A DNA stretch of 64,000 nt from Saccharopolyspora indica (GTDB taxonomy: Bacteria; Actinomycetota; Actinomycetes; Mycobacteriales; Pseudonocardiaceae), in contig NZ_JAQGLB010000030.1 in the NCBI RefSeq assembly GCF_027853965.1, positions 25,088 through 89,087 of the forward strand. The letters are read 5' to 3'. The position numbers and the translations under genes are program-made. Under the pieces are notes generated by a model. It was not told where the DNA came from. It saw nothing but the letters and a program-made list of their open reading frames with translations, and searched no databases. Of the stretch, positions 9,907-19,204 are shown piece after piece. Within the stretch, counting starts at the first letter, position 1, and the number at the start of each line of letters is the position of its first letter.

Positions 9907-10832
9907 CCCTCGCAACCGCGCAAGTGCTGGCCCAGGGCGCCGCCGTCGGCGCCGGTGAGACCGCGGCCTTCTGGGTCCTCGGCCCGCTGGCGCTGGTCGG
10001 CGCGCTGGGCATGGTGTTCGCGCGCAACGCGGTGCACTCCGCGCTGTTCCTGGTGCTGACGATGCTGTGCCTCGGCGTGCTCTACATGGCGCAGAGCGCG
10101 CAGTTCCTCGGGTTCACCCAGATCATCGTCTACACCGGCGCGATCATGATGCTGTTCCTGTTCGTGCTGATGATGGTCGGCCGCGACTCCTCGGACTCGG
10201 TGGTCGAAGTGCTGCGCGGGCAGCGGCTGTGGGCCGGGCTCGGCGGCATCGGCCTGGCCACGCTGCTGGTGACCGGGCTGGCGCGGGCGCTCACCGACGT
10301 CCCGGTCGCCGCCCCGCTGAACCCGTGGAACCCGCAGGGCGGTGGCGCGGGCGGCCTCGGCCGGCTGATCTTCACCGACTACCTGTTCCCGTTCGAGCTG
10401 ACCTCGGCGCTGCTGATCACCGCCTGCATCGGCGCCATGGTGCTGGCCTACGGCGGCAAGGGCCGCGGCCCGAAGCTGACCCAGAAGGAGCGGGCCAACG
10501 CCCGCTTCCGCGGCGCCCGCCCGTCGCCGCTGCCCGGCCCCGGCGTGTACGCCACCACCAACTCGGTGGCCGTGCCCGCGCTGCTGCCGGACGGTTCGGT
10601 GGCGCCGGAATCGCTGTCCGAGCTGCTGGAGAACCTGCCCGCCGACCGGCTCGGCGACGAGCGCCGGGCGGTCGCGGGCGAGACGGCCGCACCCGACCCG
10701 CACGCGCTGACCGCCGGGCACCACGAGGAAGCACCCGAGGTGCCCGAGCAGACGCCGCACGTCAACGGCAACGGGTCGAACAACAACGGCCACGAGACCG
10801 AGCACGTCCCCTCCGAGGAGGTCCGGCAGTGA
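9903..10832 (+). CDS. nuoJ: NADH-quinone oxidoreductase subunit J
   Basis: Membrane-arm subunit of complex I. Five membrane helices are predicted in the first ~190 residues, with the conserved stretch QFLGFTQIIVYTGAIMMLFLF. The remaining ~110 residues form a hydrophilic tail rich in Pro, Asn, Glu and His, which E. coli NuoJ lacks and whose role is unknown. 309 residues. Coupled to neighbours at both ends by four-base overlaps. Confidence 0.94.
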   Translation: MTLATAQVLAQGAAVGAGETAAFWVLGPLALVGALGMVFARNAVHSALFLVLTMLCLGVLYMAQSAQFLGFTQIIVYTGAIMMLFLFVLMMVGRDSSDSVVEVLRGQRLWAGLGGIGLATLLVTGLARALTDVPVAAPLNPWNPQGGGAGGLGRLIFTDYLFPFELTSALLITACIGAMVLAYGGKGRGPKLTQKERANARFRGARPSPLPGPGVYATTNSVAVPALLPDGSVAPESLSELLENLPADRLGDERRAVAGETAAPDPHALTAGHHEEAPEVPEQTPHVNGNGSNNNGHETEHVPSEEVRQ

Positions 10833-11128
10833 CCCCCACCTACTACCTGCTGCTCTCGGCGCTGCTGTTCACCATCGGCGCGGTCGGGGTTCTGGTGCGG
10901 CGCAACGCCATCGTGGTGTTCATGTGCATCGAGCTGATGCTCAACGCGGTCAACCTGACCCTGGTGACCTTCGCCCGCATCGAGGGATCGGTGCACGGGC
11001 AGGTCATGGCCTTCTTCGTGATGGTGGTCGCGGCGGCCGAGGTGGTGGTCGGCCTGGCCATCATCATGTCGATCTTCCGGACGCGTCGCTCGGCCTCGGT
11101 CGATGACGCCAACCTGCTGAAGTACTGA
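10829..11128 (+). CDS. nuoK: NADH-quinone oxidoreductase subunit K
   Basis: Small antiporter-like membrane subunit (MrpC homologue) with three helices and the two conserved membrane glutamates, in MCIELMLNAVNL and AAAEVVVGLAI. The start is GTG at 10829, overlapping the nuoJ stop (GTGA), giving the usual ~99 residues. A longer in-frame extension is only the shadow of nuoJ. Confidence 0.95.
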   Translation: MTPTYYLLLSALLFTIGAVGVLVRRNAIVVFMCIELMLNAVNLTLVTFARIEGSVHGQVMAFFVMVVAAAEVVVGLAIIMSIFRTRRSASVDDANLLKY

Positions 11129-11136
11129 GAGGGCGC

Positions 11137-13152
11137 GTGGTGACGGCAAACACGAATCCCGGGGCCTTCCTCGCCGGGACCAACCCGGACGTGACCAGCG
11201 CGGCCGGTGCCATCCAGGAGAACGCCTGGCTGCTGGTCGCTTTCCCCGCGCTGGGCGCGCTGGTCCTGCTCGTCGCCGGACGCCGGGCCAACGGCTGGGG
11301 CCACATCCTCGGCTGCGCCACGGTGATCGCGTCCTTCGTGTACGGCGTGCTGCTGTTCGGCTCCATCTCCGGGATGCCCGCGAGCGGTCAGGTGCGCGAG
11401 CTGCACCTGTTCTCCTGGATCCCGGTCAACGCCCTGCAGGTCGACTTCGGGCTCCGGCTGGACCCGCTGTCGATGGTGTTCCTGCTGCTGATCACCGGTG
11501 TCGGATCGCTGATCCACATCTACTCGATCGGCTACATGTCGCACGACCAGGAGGGCCGCACCGGCCGGGACAACACCGAGCGGCGCCGGTTCTTCGCCTA
11601 CCTGAACCTGTTCGTCGCCGCGATGCTGGTCCTGGTGCTGGGCAACAGCTTCGTGACGCTGTACCTGGGCTGGGAGGGCGTCGGTCTCGCCTCCTACCTG
11701 CTGATCGGCTTCTGGCAGGGCCGCCCGTCGGCGGCCGCGGCGGCGACCAAGGCGTTCGTGATGAACCGGGTCGGCGACGTCGGCCTGGCGCTGGCCATCT
11801 TCCTGCTGTTCGCCGAGCTGGGCACCACGCAGTACACCGAGGTCTTCGCCCGCGCCGGTGAGCTCTCGCCGGGCGTGCTGCTGGCCATCACGCTGCTGCT
11901 GTTGCTGGGCGCCTGCGGCAAGTCCGGCCAGGTCCCGCTGCAGGCGTGGTTGCCGGACGCGATGGAGGGCCCGACGCCGGTCTCCGCGCTCATCCACGCC
12001 GCGACGATGGTCACCGCGGGCGTGTACCTGATCGCCCGCGCCAACCCGCTGTTCTCGCTCTCGCCGGGCGGGCAGCTCGCGGTCACCATCGTCGGCGCGG
12101 TCACGCTGCTGGTCGGGTGCGTCATCGGCTGCGCCTACGACGACATCAAGAAGGTCCTGGCGTACTCCACGGTCAGCCAGATCGGCTACATGATGCTGGC
12201 CGTCGGGCTCGGCCCGGCCGGGTACGCGCTGGGCATCATGCACCTGCTCACCCACGGCTTCTTCAAGGCCGGGCTGTTCCTCGGCGCCGGTTCGGTGATG
12301 CACGGCATGAACGACGAGGTCGACATGCGCAAGTTCGGCGGCCTCTACCGGTACATGCCGGTCACCTTCGCCACCTTCGGCCTCGGCTACCTGGCGCTGA
12401 TCGGGTTCCCGTTCCTGTCCGGCTTCTACTCCAAGGACGCCATCATCGAGGCGGCGTTCGGCCAGGAGGGCTGGCGCGGCTGGGTGTTCGGCGGCGCGGC
12501 GCTGCTGGGCGCGGGCATCACCGCCTTCTACATGACCCGCCTGGTGCTCATGACGTTCTTCGGCGAGAAGCGCTGGCAGAACCTCAAGGCCGCCAACGGC
12601 AAGGACTTCCACCCGCACGAGTCGCCCGCGGTGATGACCGCGCCGATGATCGTGCTGGCCATCGGTTCGGTGGCGGCGGGCATGTTCTTCGCGGGCGGCG
12701 ACCGGCTGGTCGGCTTCCTGACGCCGTCGCTGGGCGAGCTCCAGGAAGCCGGGCACAGCGCCATCCCGCACGCCGCGATCCCGGTGCTGACCGTGGCGAT
12801 CTCCGCGCTCGGCGCGCTGGTCGCCTGGCTGGTGGTCGGGCGCAAGCCGGTGCCGGTGCAGCGCCCGGAGCGGGTGTCGCCGATCGTCCGGGCGGCCCGC
12901 GCCGACCTGGGCGGCAACGCGCTGAACAACGCCGTCGCGGTGAAGCCCGCGTTCGGCCTGGCGCGCGGACTGGTCACAGTGGACGACAAGGGTGTCGACG
13001 GCGCGGTCAACGGCATCGCCGGGCTGCTGGGCTTCACCTCCGGCCGGTTGCGCCGCTGGCAGACCGGCTTCGTCCGCTCCTACGCCCTGTCCATGCTCTT
13101 CGGCGGCATCGTGGTGATCGCCGCCCTGATGGCCGTGGGGATCCCGTCATGA
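11137..13152 (+). CDS. nuoL: NADH-quinone oxidoreductase subunit L
   Basis: Proton-pumping antiporter-like subunit at the far end of the membrane arm, with the long lateral helix at its C-terminus. About 14-16 membrane helices are predicted; the signature EGPTPVSALIHAATMVTAGVY is intact, as is the preceding WLPDAM. Starts with GTG at 11137, with a second GTG at 11140, behind GAGAGGG. 671 residues. It is followed by a 52-bp gap, one of the few real gaps in the operon. Confidence 0.95.
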   Translation: MVTANTNPGAFLAGTNPDVTSAAGAIQENAWLLVAFPALGALVLLVAGRRANGWGHILGCATVIASFVYGVLLFGSISGMPASGQVRELHLFSWIPVNALQVDFGLRLDPLSMVFLLLITGVGSLIHIYSIGYMSHDQEGRTGRDNTERRRFFAYLNLFVAAMLVLVLGNSFVTLYLGWEGVGLASYLLIGFWQGRPSAAAAATKAFVMNRVGDVGLALAIFLLFAELGTTQYTEVFARAGELSPGVLLAITLLLLLGACGKSGQVPLQAWLPDAMEGPTPVSALIHAATMVTAGVYLIARANPLFSLSPGGQLAVTIVGAVTLLVGCVIGCAYDDIKKVLAYSTVSQIGYMMLAVGLGPAGYALGIMHLLTHGFFKAGLFLGAGSVMHGMNDEVDMRKFGGLYRYMPVTFATFGLGYLALIGFPFLSGFYSKDAIIEAAFGQEGWRGWVFGGAALLGAGITAFYMTRLVLMTFFGEKRWQNLKAANGKDFHPHESPAVMTAPMIVLAIGSVAAGMFFAGGDRLVGFLTPSLGELQEAGHSAIPHAAIPVLTVAISALGALVAWLVVGRKPVPVQRPERVSPIVRAARADLGGNALNNAVAVKPAFGLARGLVTVDDKGVDGAVNGIAGLLGFTSGRLRRWQTGFVRSYALSMLFGGIVVIAALMAVGIPS

Positions 13153-13204
13153 CCCGATCACACGTCCACTGCGGACTCAGTAGCGAGCTCCGGGAGGAGA
13201 TCCG

Positions 13205-14782
13205 ATGACCCTGCTCGTCGCACTGATCCTGCTGCCGATCGCCGGGTCGGTGGTGGTGGCGCTGCTGCGCGGCAACGCGCCGGCGGCGAAGTGGACCGCG
13301 CTCGGGTTCTCCCTGGTGGAGCTCGTGCTCGCGCTCGCCGCGTGGGCCGCCTACGACCCGGCCGGACCGCGGCTCCAGCTCACCAGCTCGGTGGCGTGGA
13401 TCCCGGCGTTCGACATCCGGCTGTCCTTCGGCGTGGACGGCATCGCGCTGGTGATGATCGCGGTGATCGCGCTGCTCACCCCGCTGGTGCTCGGCTACAG
13501 CTGGGGCGAGCGGCTGCCGGAGGGGCGCTCGCACGGCGGGTTCTTCTCGCTGCTGCTGCTGGAGCAGGCGCTGACGGTGGCGGTGTTCGCCGCGACCGAC
13601 CTGTTCCTGTTCTACGTGCTGTTCGAGATCATGCTGATCCCGATGTACTTCCTCATCGGCAGCTACGGCGGTGCGAAGCGCACCTACGCCGCGATGAAGT
13701 TCTTCCTGTACTCCTTCCTCGGCGGCCTGATCATGCTGGCCTCGGCGATCGGCGCCTACGTCTACGCCGCGGAGGTGACCGGCCGCGGCACCTTCGACTG
13801 GGCGACGCTGGTGCCGGTCCTGCGGGACGCGCCGGTGAGCGTCCAGGTGTGGCTGTTCCTCGGCTTCTTCGCCGCGTTCGCCATCAAGGCGCCGCTGGTC
13901 CCGTTCCACACCTGGCTGCCGGACGCCGCGCAGCAGGCGCCGATCGGCGTCGCGGTGATCGTGGTCGGCGTGCTGGACAAGGTCGGCACCTTCGGCTTCC
14001 TGCGCTACAGCCTGCCGCTGACGCCGGACGCCTCGCAGCTGCTCGCGCCGCTGGTGCTGGTGCTGGCGGTCGTCGGCGTGCTCTACGGCTCGTTCCAGGC
14101 GTTCGGGCAGACCGACTTCAAGCGGTTCATCGCCTACGTCTCGATCGCGCATTTCGGGTTCATCGCGCTGGGCATCTTCGCGTTCACCTCGCAGTCGCAC
14201 GTCGGCGCGGTGTCGTACATGGTCAACCACAGCATCGCGACCGGGATGCTGATCCTGGTGATCGGCATGGTGATCTCCCGCGGCGGCTCCACCCGCATCG
14301 CCGACTACGGCGGCATGGCGAAGGTGACGCCGCTGCTGGCGGGCACGCTGCTGATCGCCGGGCTGAGCACCCTGTCGCTGCCGGGCACGAACTCGTTCAT
14401 CAGCGAATTCCTCGTGCTCATCGGCTCTTTCGAGACCCGGCCGGTGTTCACCGTGCTGGCCACCATCGGCATGGTGCTGGCCGCGGTCTACGTGCTGTGG
14501 CTCTTCCAGCGCACCATGCAGGGCCCGCTGCGCGGCGACGCGCTGCTGGGCACCGCGGGCGGGCCGGGCGCGGTCACCGACCCGAACAAGCCGGGCGCGC
14601 ACCGGCTCCGGGTCGCCGACCTCGGCGCCCGCGAGATCGCCGTGCTGACCCCGCTGATCGTGCTGGTGCTCGCGTTGGGCTTCTACCCGAAGCCGGTGCT
14701 GGACGTGATCAACCCGTCGGTCGCGGCAACCATGAGCGAGGTCGGCGTCACCGACCCCGTGACCTCGCAGGGAGGTAACTGA
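13205..14782 (+). CDS. nuoM: NADH-quinone oxidoreductase subunit M
   Basis: Second antiporter-like pumping subunit of complex I. About 14 helices; the conserved loop HTWLPDAAQQAP and the later FKRFIAYVSIAHFGFI identify the family. Where many NuoM proteins read DAHTEAP, this one reads DAAQQAP, a substitution shared by some high-GC Gram-positive sequences. Strong ribosome site GGGAGGAG at 13192-13199. 525 residues, stop two bases before the nuoN start. Confidence 0.95.
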   Translation: MTLLVALILLPIAGSVVVALLRGNAPAAKWTALGFSLVELVLALAAWAAYDPAGPRLQLTSSVAWIPAFDIRLSFGVDGIALVMIAVIALLTPLVLGYSWGERLPEGRSHGGFFSLLLLEQALTVAVFAATDLFLFYVLFEIMLIPMYFLIGSYGGAKRTYAAMKFFLYSFLGGLIMLASAIGAYVYAAEVTGRGTFDWATLVPVLRDAPVSVQVWLFLGFFAAFAIKAPLVPFHTWLPDAAQQAPIGVAVIVVGVLDKVGTFGFLRYSLPLTPDASQLLAPLVLVLAVVGVLYGSFQAFGQTDFKRFIAYVSIAHFGFIALGIFAFTSQSHVGAVSYMVNHSIATGMLILVIGMVISRGGSTRIADYGGMAKVTPLLAGTLLIAGLSTLSLPGTNSFISEFLVLIGSFETRPVFTVLATIGMVLAAVYVLWLFQRTMQGPLRGDALLGTAGGPGAVTDPNKPGAHRLRVADLGAREIAVLTPLIVLVLALGFYPKPVLDVINPSVAATMSEVGVTDPVTSQGGN

Positions 14783-14784
14783 CA

Positions 14785-16365
14785 GTGGGTGTCTTGACGA
14801 GGGACGCGGGTGCGCTGGCACAGGCGCAACCCGTGGAAATCCCACCGATCGACTACGCGGCGATCGCCCCGATCCTGATCATCCTCGGCGCGGCCTGCGT
14901 GGCGATCCTGGTCGAGGCGTTCCTGCCGCGGCACCAGCGCTGGCCGGTGCAGGTCGGGCTGAGCCTGGTGTCCATCGTGGTCGCCGGGATCGCGCTGGCG
15001 GTCTACGCGCGCTCGGGCGGCACCGGGGTGACGACGCTGTCGGACACCCTGGCGGTCGACCCGCCCACCCTGTTCCTGTGGGGCACCCTGCTCGCGCTCG
15101 GCCTGGCCGCGATCCTGCTGATCGCGGACCGCTCGGTGGAGCCGGGCGGCTCGTTCGTCTCCGAGGAGCGGCGCTCCGAAGGGCCGGGCACCATGAGCCG
15201 CGCCGCGGCCGCGGTGTCGGGCATGCGCACCGAGGTCTTCCCGCTCGCCCTGTTCTCGCTCGGCGGCATGCTGGTCTTCGTCGCGGCGAACGACCTGCTG
15301 ACCATGTTCATCGCGCTGGAGACGCTGAGCCTCCCGCTGTACCTGATGTGCGGGCTGGCCAAGCGGCGCCGGCTGCTCTCGCAGGAAGCCGCGGTCAAGT
15401 ACTTCCTGCTCGGCGCCTTCGCCTCGGCGTTCTTCCTGTACGGCCTGGCGCTGCTCTACGGCTACGCCGGTTCGGTGAAGCTGCAGGCCATCGCCGACGC
15501 CACCGCCGGATCGGACCGCTCGGACACGCTGCTGTTCGCCGGTCTCGGCCTGCTGCTGGTGGGTCTGCTGTTCAAGGCCTCGGTCGGCCCGTTCCACACC
15601 TGGACGCCGGACGTCTACCAGGGCGCTCCGACCGCGGTGACCGGGTTCATGGCCGCCTGCACCAAGGTCGCGGCCTTCGGCGCGATCCTGCGCGTGCTGC
15701 AGGTCGGCTTCGAGGCGTCGAGCTGGGAGTGGAAGGGCGTGCTGTGGGCCGTCGCGATCGCCTCGATGGTGATCGGCGTGGTGCTCGGCCTGACCCAGAG
15801 CGACATCAAGCGGATGGTCGCCTACTCCTCGGTGGCGCACGCCGGGTTCATGCTGGTCGGTTCGCTGGCGCTGACCGAGCGCGGCCTGTCCGGCACGCTG
15901 TTCTACCTGCTGGCCTACGGGTTCAGCACGATCGCGATCTTCGGCGTGATCAGCCTGGTGCGGCGCTCCGATGGTGAGGCAACTCACCTCTCCGACTGGG
16001 CGGGCCTGGCGAAGCGCTCGCCGCTGGTCGCCGGGGTGTTCGCCTTCCTGCTGTTCGCCCTCGCCGGCATCCCGCTGACGAGCGGATTCATCGGCAAGTT
16101 CGTGGTCTTCGAGGCGGCGCTGGCCGACGGGATGGCCCCGCTGGTGGTCGTCGCCCTGCTGGCCAGTGCGGTTGCCGCGTTCTTCTACCTCCGTGTCATC
16201 GTGCTGATGTACTTCCGGGAACCCGCCGCTGACGGCCCCACCGTCAGCGTGCCGGGTGCGTTCACGACAGCCGCGATCACGCTCGGTGTGGTCGTCACGC
16301 TGCTGCTGGGCGTGCTGCCGACGCTGGCGCTGGACTGGGCGAACGTCGGCGGCTTCGTGTCGTAG
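14785..16365 (+). CDS. nuoN: NADH-quinone oxidoreductase subunit N
   Basis: Third antiporter-like pumping subunit and last gene of the nuo operon. The motif HTWTPDVYQGAPTAVTGFMA and the later DIKRMVAYSSVAHAGFM are typical. Starts with GTG at 14785 behind GGAGG at 14771-14775, almost touching the nuoM stop. 526 residues. No hairpin terminator follows, so transcription may run into the polyprenyl synthase gene 48 bp downstream. Confidence 0.95.
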   Translation: MGVLTRDAGALAQAQPVEIPPIDYAAIAPILIILGAACVAILVEAFLPRHQRWPVQVGLSLVSIVVAGIALAVYARSGGTGVTTLSDTLAVDPPTLFLWGTLLALGLAAILLIADRSVEPGGSFVSEERRSEGPGTMSRAAAAVSGMRTEVFPLALFSLGGMLVFVAANDLLTMFIALETLSLPLYLMCGLAKRRRLLSQEAAVKYFLLGAFASAFFLYGLALLYGYAGSVKLQAIADATAGSDRSDTLLFAGLGLLLVGLLFKASVGPFHTWTPDVYQGAPTAVTGFMAACTKVAAFGAILRVLQVGFEASSWEWKGVLWAVAIASMVIGVVLGLTQSDIKRMVAYSSVAHAGFMLVGSLALTERGLSGTLFYLLAYGFSTIAIFGVISLVRRSDGEATHLSDWAGLAKRSPLVAGVFAFLLFALAGIPLTSGFIGKFVVFEAALADGMAPLVVVALLASAVAAFFYLRVIVLMYFREPAADGPTVSVPGAFTTAAITLGVVVTLLLGVLPTLALDWANVGGFVS

Positions 16366-16413
16366 AGTGCACGCCGGTAGGGCGATCGTTGGGGGAGCGA
16401 AGGCGACGGTGAC

Positions 16414-17442
16414 GTGAGCAGGCCAGCGGGAGACCCGATCAGCGAGCTGATCAAGGGCAGTGGGATCGGGATCGACATCACCGACGCGGCGTTGGCCGAG
16501 TCGGTGCAGCAGGGCATCGCTCGGGTGGAGCGGTTGCTGCACGACTCCGTGCAGAGCGACTTCGAGTTCGCCACCCGCACCTCGCTGCACCTGGTCGACG
16601 CGGGGGGCAAGCGGTTCCGGCCGCTGTTCACCCTGCTGGCCGCGCAGTTCGGCGATCCGGACGCCGAGGCGGTGATCACCTCGGCCGCGGTCGTGGAGAT
16701 GATCCACCTGGCCACGCTCTACCACGACGACGTGATGGACGAGGCGACCATGCGGCGCGGCGCGACCAGCGCCAACGCCCGCTGGGACAACTCGATCGCC
16801 ATCCTGACCGGCGACTTCCTGTTCGCCCAGGCGTCGGCGCTGATCGCCGACCTCGGCGCGGACGCGGTCCGCGACATGGCGCGCACCTTCGAGCTGCTGG
16901 TCACCGGGCAGATGCGGGAGACCGTCGGGGTCGGCCCCGATGAGGACGCCGTGGAGTTCTACCTGCGGGTGGTCTTCGAGAAGACCGGTTCGCTGATCGC
17001 CACCGCGGGCCGGTTCGGCGCGTGGTTCTCCGGCGCGGACCAGTCGATCGTCGAGTCGCTGGAGCGGATCGGCCGGCTCATCGGCATCGGGTTCCAGATC
17101 TCCGACGACATCATCGACATCGCCTCGCCCGCCGACGAGTCCGGCAAGACGCCGGGCACCGATCTCCGCGAGGGCGTGCGCACGCTGCCGATGCTGTACG
17201 CGCTGGCCGACCCGGAGACCGATCCCCGGCTGCGCGACCTGCTGTCCCGCGCGCTGTCCGACGACGCCGAGGTGCACGAAGCGCTGGAGCTGCTGCGCGC
17301 GTCGAACGGCTTGGAGCGCACTCGCGCGACCTTGGACGAATACGCCGCCGACGCCCGCAAGGAGCTCGCCTCGCTGCCGGACACCCCGGCCCGCGAGGCG
17401 CTGTCCGTGCTGGTCGACTACGTGGTGGCGCGGACCCGCTGA
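16414..17442 (+). CDS. trans-polyprenyl diphosphate synthase (likely menaquinone side chain)
   Basis: Prenyl-chain-elongating enzyme that adds isopentenyl diphosphate units to an allylic primer. Both aspartate-rich metal-binding motifs are intact: DDVMD at residues 105-109 and DDIID at 231-235, with GGKRFRP upstream. 342 residues, normal for the family. Location straight after nuoN suggests it makes the C35-C45 tail of menaquinone, the quinone reduced by complex I; that is inference from context, since chain length cannot be read from sequence with certainty. GTG start at 16414 behind GGGGGAGCGAAGG. Confidence 0.88.
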   Translation: MSRPAGDPISELIKGSGIGIDITDAALAESVQQGIARVERLLHDSVQSDFEFATRTSLHLVDAGGKRFRPLFTLLAAQFGDPDAEAVITSAAVVEMIHLATLYHDDVMDEATMRRGATSANARWDNSIAILTGDFLFAQASALIADLGADAVRDMARTFELLVTGQMRETVGVGPDEDAVEFYLRVVFEKTGSLIATAGRFGAWFSGADQSIVESLERIGRLIGIGFQISDDIIDIASPADESGKTPGTDLREGVRTLPMLYALADPETDPRLRDLLSRALSDDAEVHEALELLRASNGLERTRATLDEYAADARKELASLPDTPAREALSVLVDYVVARTR

Positions 17443-17549
17443 GCGGTGGCCGGATTGCGATCACGAGCCGATCACACCGCCTCGGCGCGGCGGTGCTCCG
17501 TGGTAGGCATGCCGGGAACCACCGGCGGCGCTGAGGAAGGACATCTCTC

Positions 17550-18944
17550 GTGATCACCTGGCTGTTCACCCAGGTGTGGCTGTGGAGCCTTGCCGCGTTC
17601 GCGCTCGGCGCCCTGATCACCTGGCTGCTGTTCGTCCGCCCGCTGCAGCGGCGCCTGGCGGAGGCCGCCGAGTACCCGGACTACGACTACGACCGGCCCG
17701 CCGACTACGACGAGCCGGACACCGCGCGGGAACCGCTGGAGCTGCTGCGCCCGACGCGCCCCCGCGACCCGGAAGAGCCGCCGATCGGCGACTGGGACCG
17801 CCCGCCGCGCGCGTGGGCCGACCCGCGCCTGCAACCGGACGAGGACACCGAGAACACCTGGTTCCGCAAGTGGGACGAGGAGAAGCCGGAAGACCGCTCC
17901 GGCACCGAGCAGACCGCGGTGCAGCCGCGGATCCCGGCCGAAGCGAGCGCACCCGCCGATCCCGAGGACGACACCTGGGCCGGATCTCCTGGCCCGACGG
18001 GCGGTACCGACACCTCGGTCGGGTCTGCCGACCCGAGCGACGGTGCGGACACCTGGCGCGGGTCCGCCGATCGGAAGGACGGTGCGGACACCTGGGTCGG
18101 GTCTGCCGACCCGAAGGGCAGTGCGGACACCTGGCGTGGATCCGCCGACCCCAAGGACGGTGCGGACACCTGGCGCGGATCTGCTGGTCCGGAGGAGGAC
18201 GCGGACACCTGGCGCGGCGCTGCCGGTCCGGAGGAGGACGCGGACACCTGGCGCGGCGCTGCCGGTCCGGAGGACGACGCGGACACCTGGCGCGGCGCTG
18301 CCGGTCCGGAGGACGACGCGGATACCTGGCGTGCGTCTGCCGGTCCGAAGGATGGTGCGGACACCTGGGTCGGGTCCGTCGACCCGAACGATGGTGCGGA
18401 CACCTGGCGCGGGTCTGCCGGTCCGAACGATGATGCGGACACCTGGCGCGGGTCTGCCGATCCGAAGGACGGCGCCGACACCCGGATCGGGCCGAGCGAC
18501 TCGAAGGACACCGCGGAGCCCGACACGGCGGTGACGCCGGTCAGCCGCGAGGAGCCGCAGCCCGCCGCCTCGTTCTCCGGCCAGCTGGAGGACGCCGAAC
18601 GCCTGTCCGGCCAGCTGCGGTCGCTGTTCGAGTCGGAGCAGAAGAGCGATGCGCAGCCCGCGACGCCGTACGTGCCGCCGGTCGGCGCGGAGGCGACGCA
18701 GGTCATGCCCGCGGTCGTCGAGGACGAGGACGTCCCGCCGCTCCCGCAGCGCACGCCGGGCGCGGGCCCGCACCCCGGTCGCGACAGCGGCTGGTCCGGC
18801 CCGATGGTGAAGGGCCACTCGGCGTCCCGCCAGTACCACACCCCGGAATCGCCCCAGTACGACGACATCGTCGCCGACGTCTGGTTCCGCTCCGCCAAGG
18901 ACGCCGAGATCGCCGGCTTCACCTCCTGGAACGGCCGCGCCTAA
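17550..18944 (+). CDS. Membrane-anchored repeat protein with a C-terminal sunset-like domain
   Basis: Unknown function. The first ~30 residues form one membrane helix (AAFALGALITWLLFV), followed by an acidic linker. Residues 141-322 hold fourteen 13-residue tandem repeats with consensus DTWRGSADPKDGA. The last ~50 residues (VKGHSASRQYHTPESPQY, then DVWFRSAKDAEIAGF) resemble the small 'sunset' domain found at the ends of several actinobacterial membrane proteins. GTG start behind AGGAAGGA. 464 residues. The tail probably stays in the cytoplasm or faces the wall; topology is unclear. Confidence 0.75.
   Translation: MITWLFTQVWLWSLAAFALGALITWLLFVRPLQRRLAEAAEYPDYDYDRPADYDEPDTAREPLELLRPTRPRDPEEPPIGDWDRPPRAWADPRLQPDEDTENTWFRKWDEEKPEDRSGTEQTAVQPRIPAEASAPADPEDDTWAGSPGPTGGTDTSVGSADPSDGADTWRGSADRKDGADTWVGSADPKGSADTWRGSADPKDGADTWRGSAGPEEDADTWRGAAGPEEDADTWRGAAGPEDDADTWRGAAGPEDDADTWRASAGPKDGADTWVGSVDPNDGADTWRGSAGPNDDADTWRGSADPKDGADTRIGPSDSKDTAEPDTAVTPVSREEPQPAASFSGQLEDAERLSGQLRSLFESEQKSDAQPATPYVPPVGAEATQVMPAVVEDEDVPPLPQRTPGAGPHPGRDSGWSGPMVKGHSASRQYHTPESPQYDDIVADVWFRSAKDAEIAGFTSWNGRA
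17970..18515 (+). repeat. Fourteen tandem 39-bp coding repeats
   Basis: Fourteen in-frame 39-bp units, each encoding DTWRGSADPKDGA or a variant, with no partial unit at either end. Central units (about 18165-18320) read DTWRGAAGPEDDA and are almost identical in DNA, showing recent duplication. The conserved core is the Asp-Thr-Trp start of each unit. Confidence 0.95.
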
Positions 18945-18958
18945 CCCGATCAGCTGAC

Positions 18959-19009
18959 AGGTGAAGGGCACCTCTCACCAACACACTGGGCGAAAGGTGC
19001 CCCTCACCT
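18959..19009. repeat. Dispersed palindromic repeat, copy 1 (GTGAAGGGCACC family)
   Basis: Imperfect palindrome whose arms read AGGTGAAGGGCACCT and its near complement, with a short TCACC/GGCGA inner stem. It lies just after the sunset-domain gene, in the space before the convergent regulator gene, and may act as a two-way terminator. Confidence 0.85.
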
Positions 19010-19035
19010 ACTCCCCGAACGAGTGGCGACCACCG

Positions 19036-19082
19036 GTGAAGGGCACCTTTAGGCAAGTTAGTTGCTAAAAGGTGCCCTTCAC
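19036..19082. repeat. Dispersed palindromic repeat, copy 2
   Basis: Second copy: outer arms GTGAAGGGCACCTTT and AAAGGTGCCCTTCAC (with one extra A), inner AGGCAAGTTAGTTGCT. It lies 26 bp from copy 1. Confidence 0.85.
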
Positions 19083-19142
19083 GCTTCAACCGATCGAGTG
19101 GTCAACATCGGGGCGGCTGCCGCGTTAGCTCAGGAGGGGCGG

Positions 19143-19191
19143 GGTGAAGGGCACCTTTCGCCCGCTTACTCGGCGAAGGGTGCCCTTCACC
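19143..19191. repeat. Dispersed palindromic repeat, copy 3
   Basis: Third copy: outer arms GGTGAAGGGCACC and GGTGCCCTTCACC are perfect complements, with an inner TTTCGCC / GGCGAAg stem. It ends 13 bp before the stop of the convergent Lrp-type gene. Confidence 0.88.
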
Positions 19192-19204
19192 TCGTTGGCA
19201 TCGC

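Noticed and set aside
17970..18515. Regular 39-bp repeats looked like a CRISPR array
   Set aside because: Units are contiguous, in frame with a coding sequence and have no spacers.
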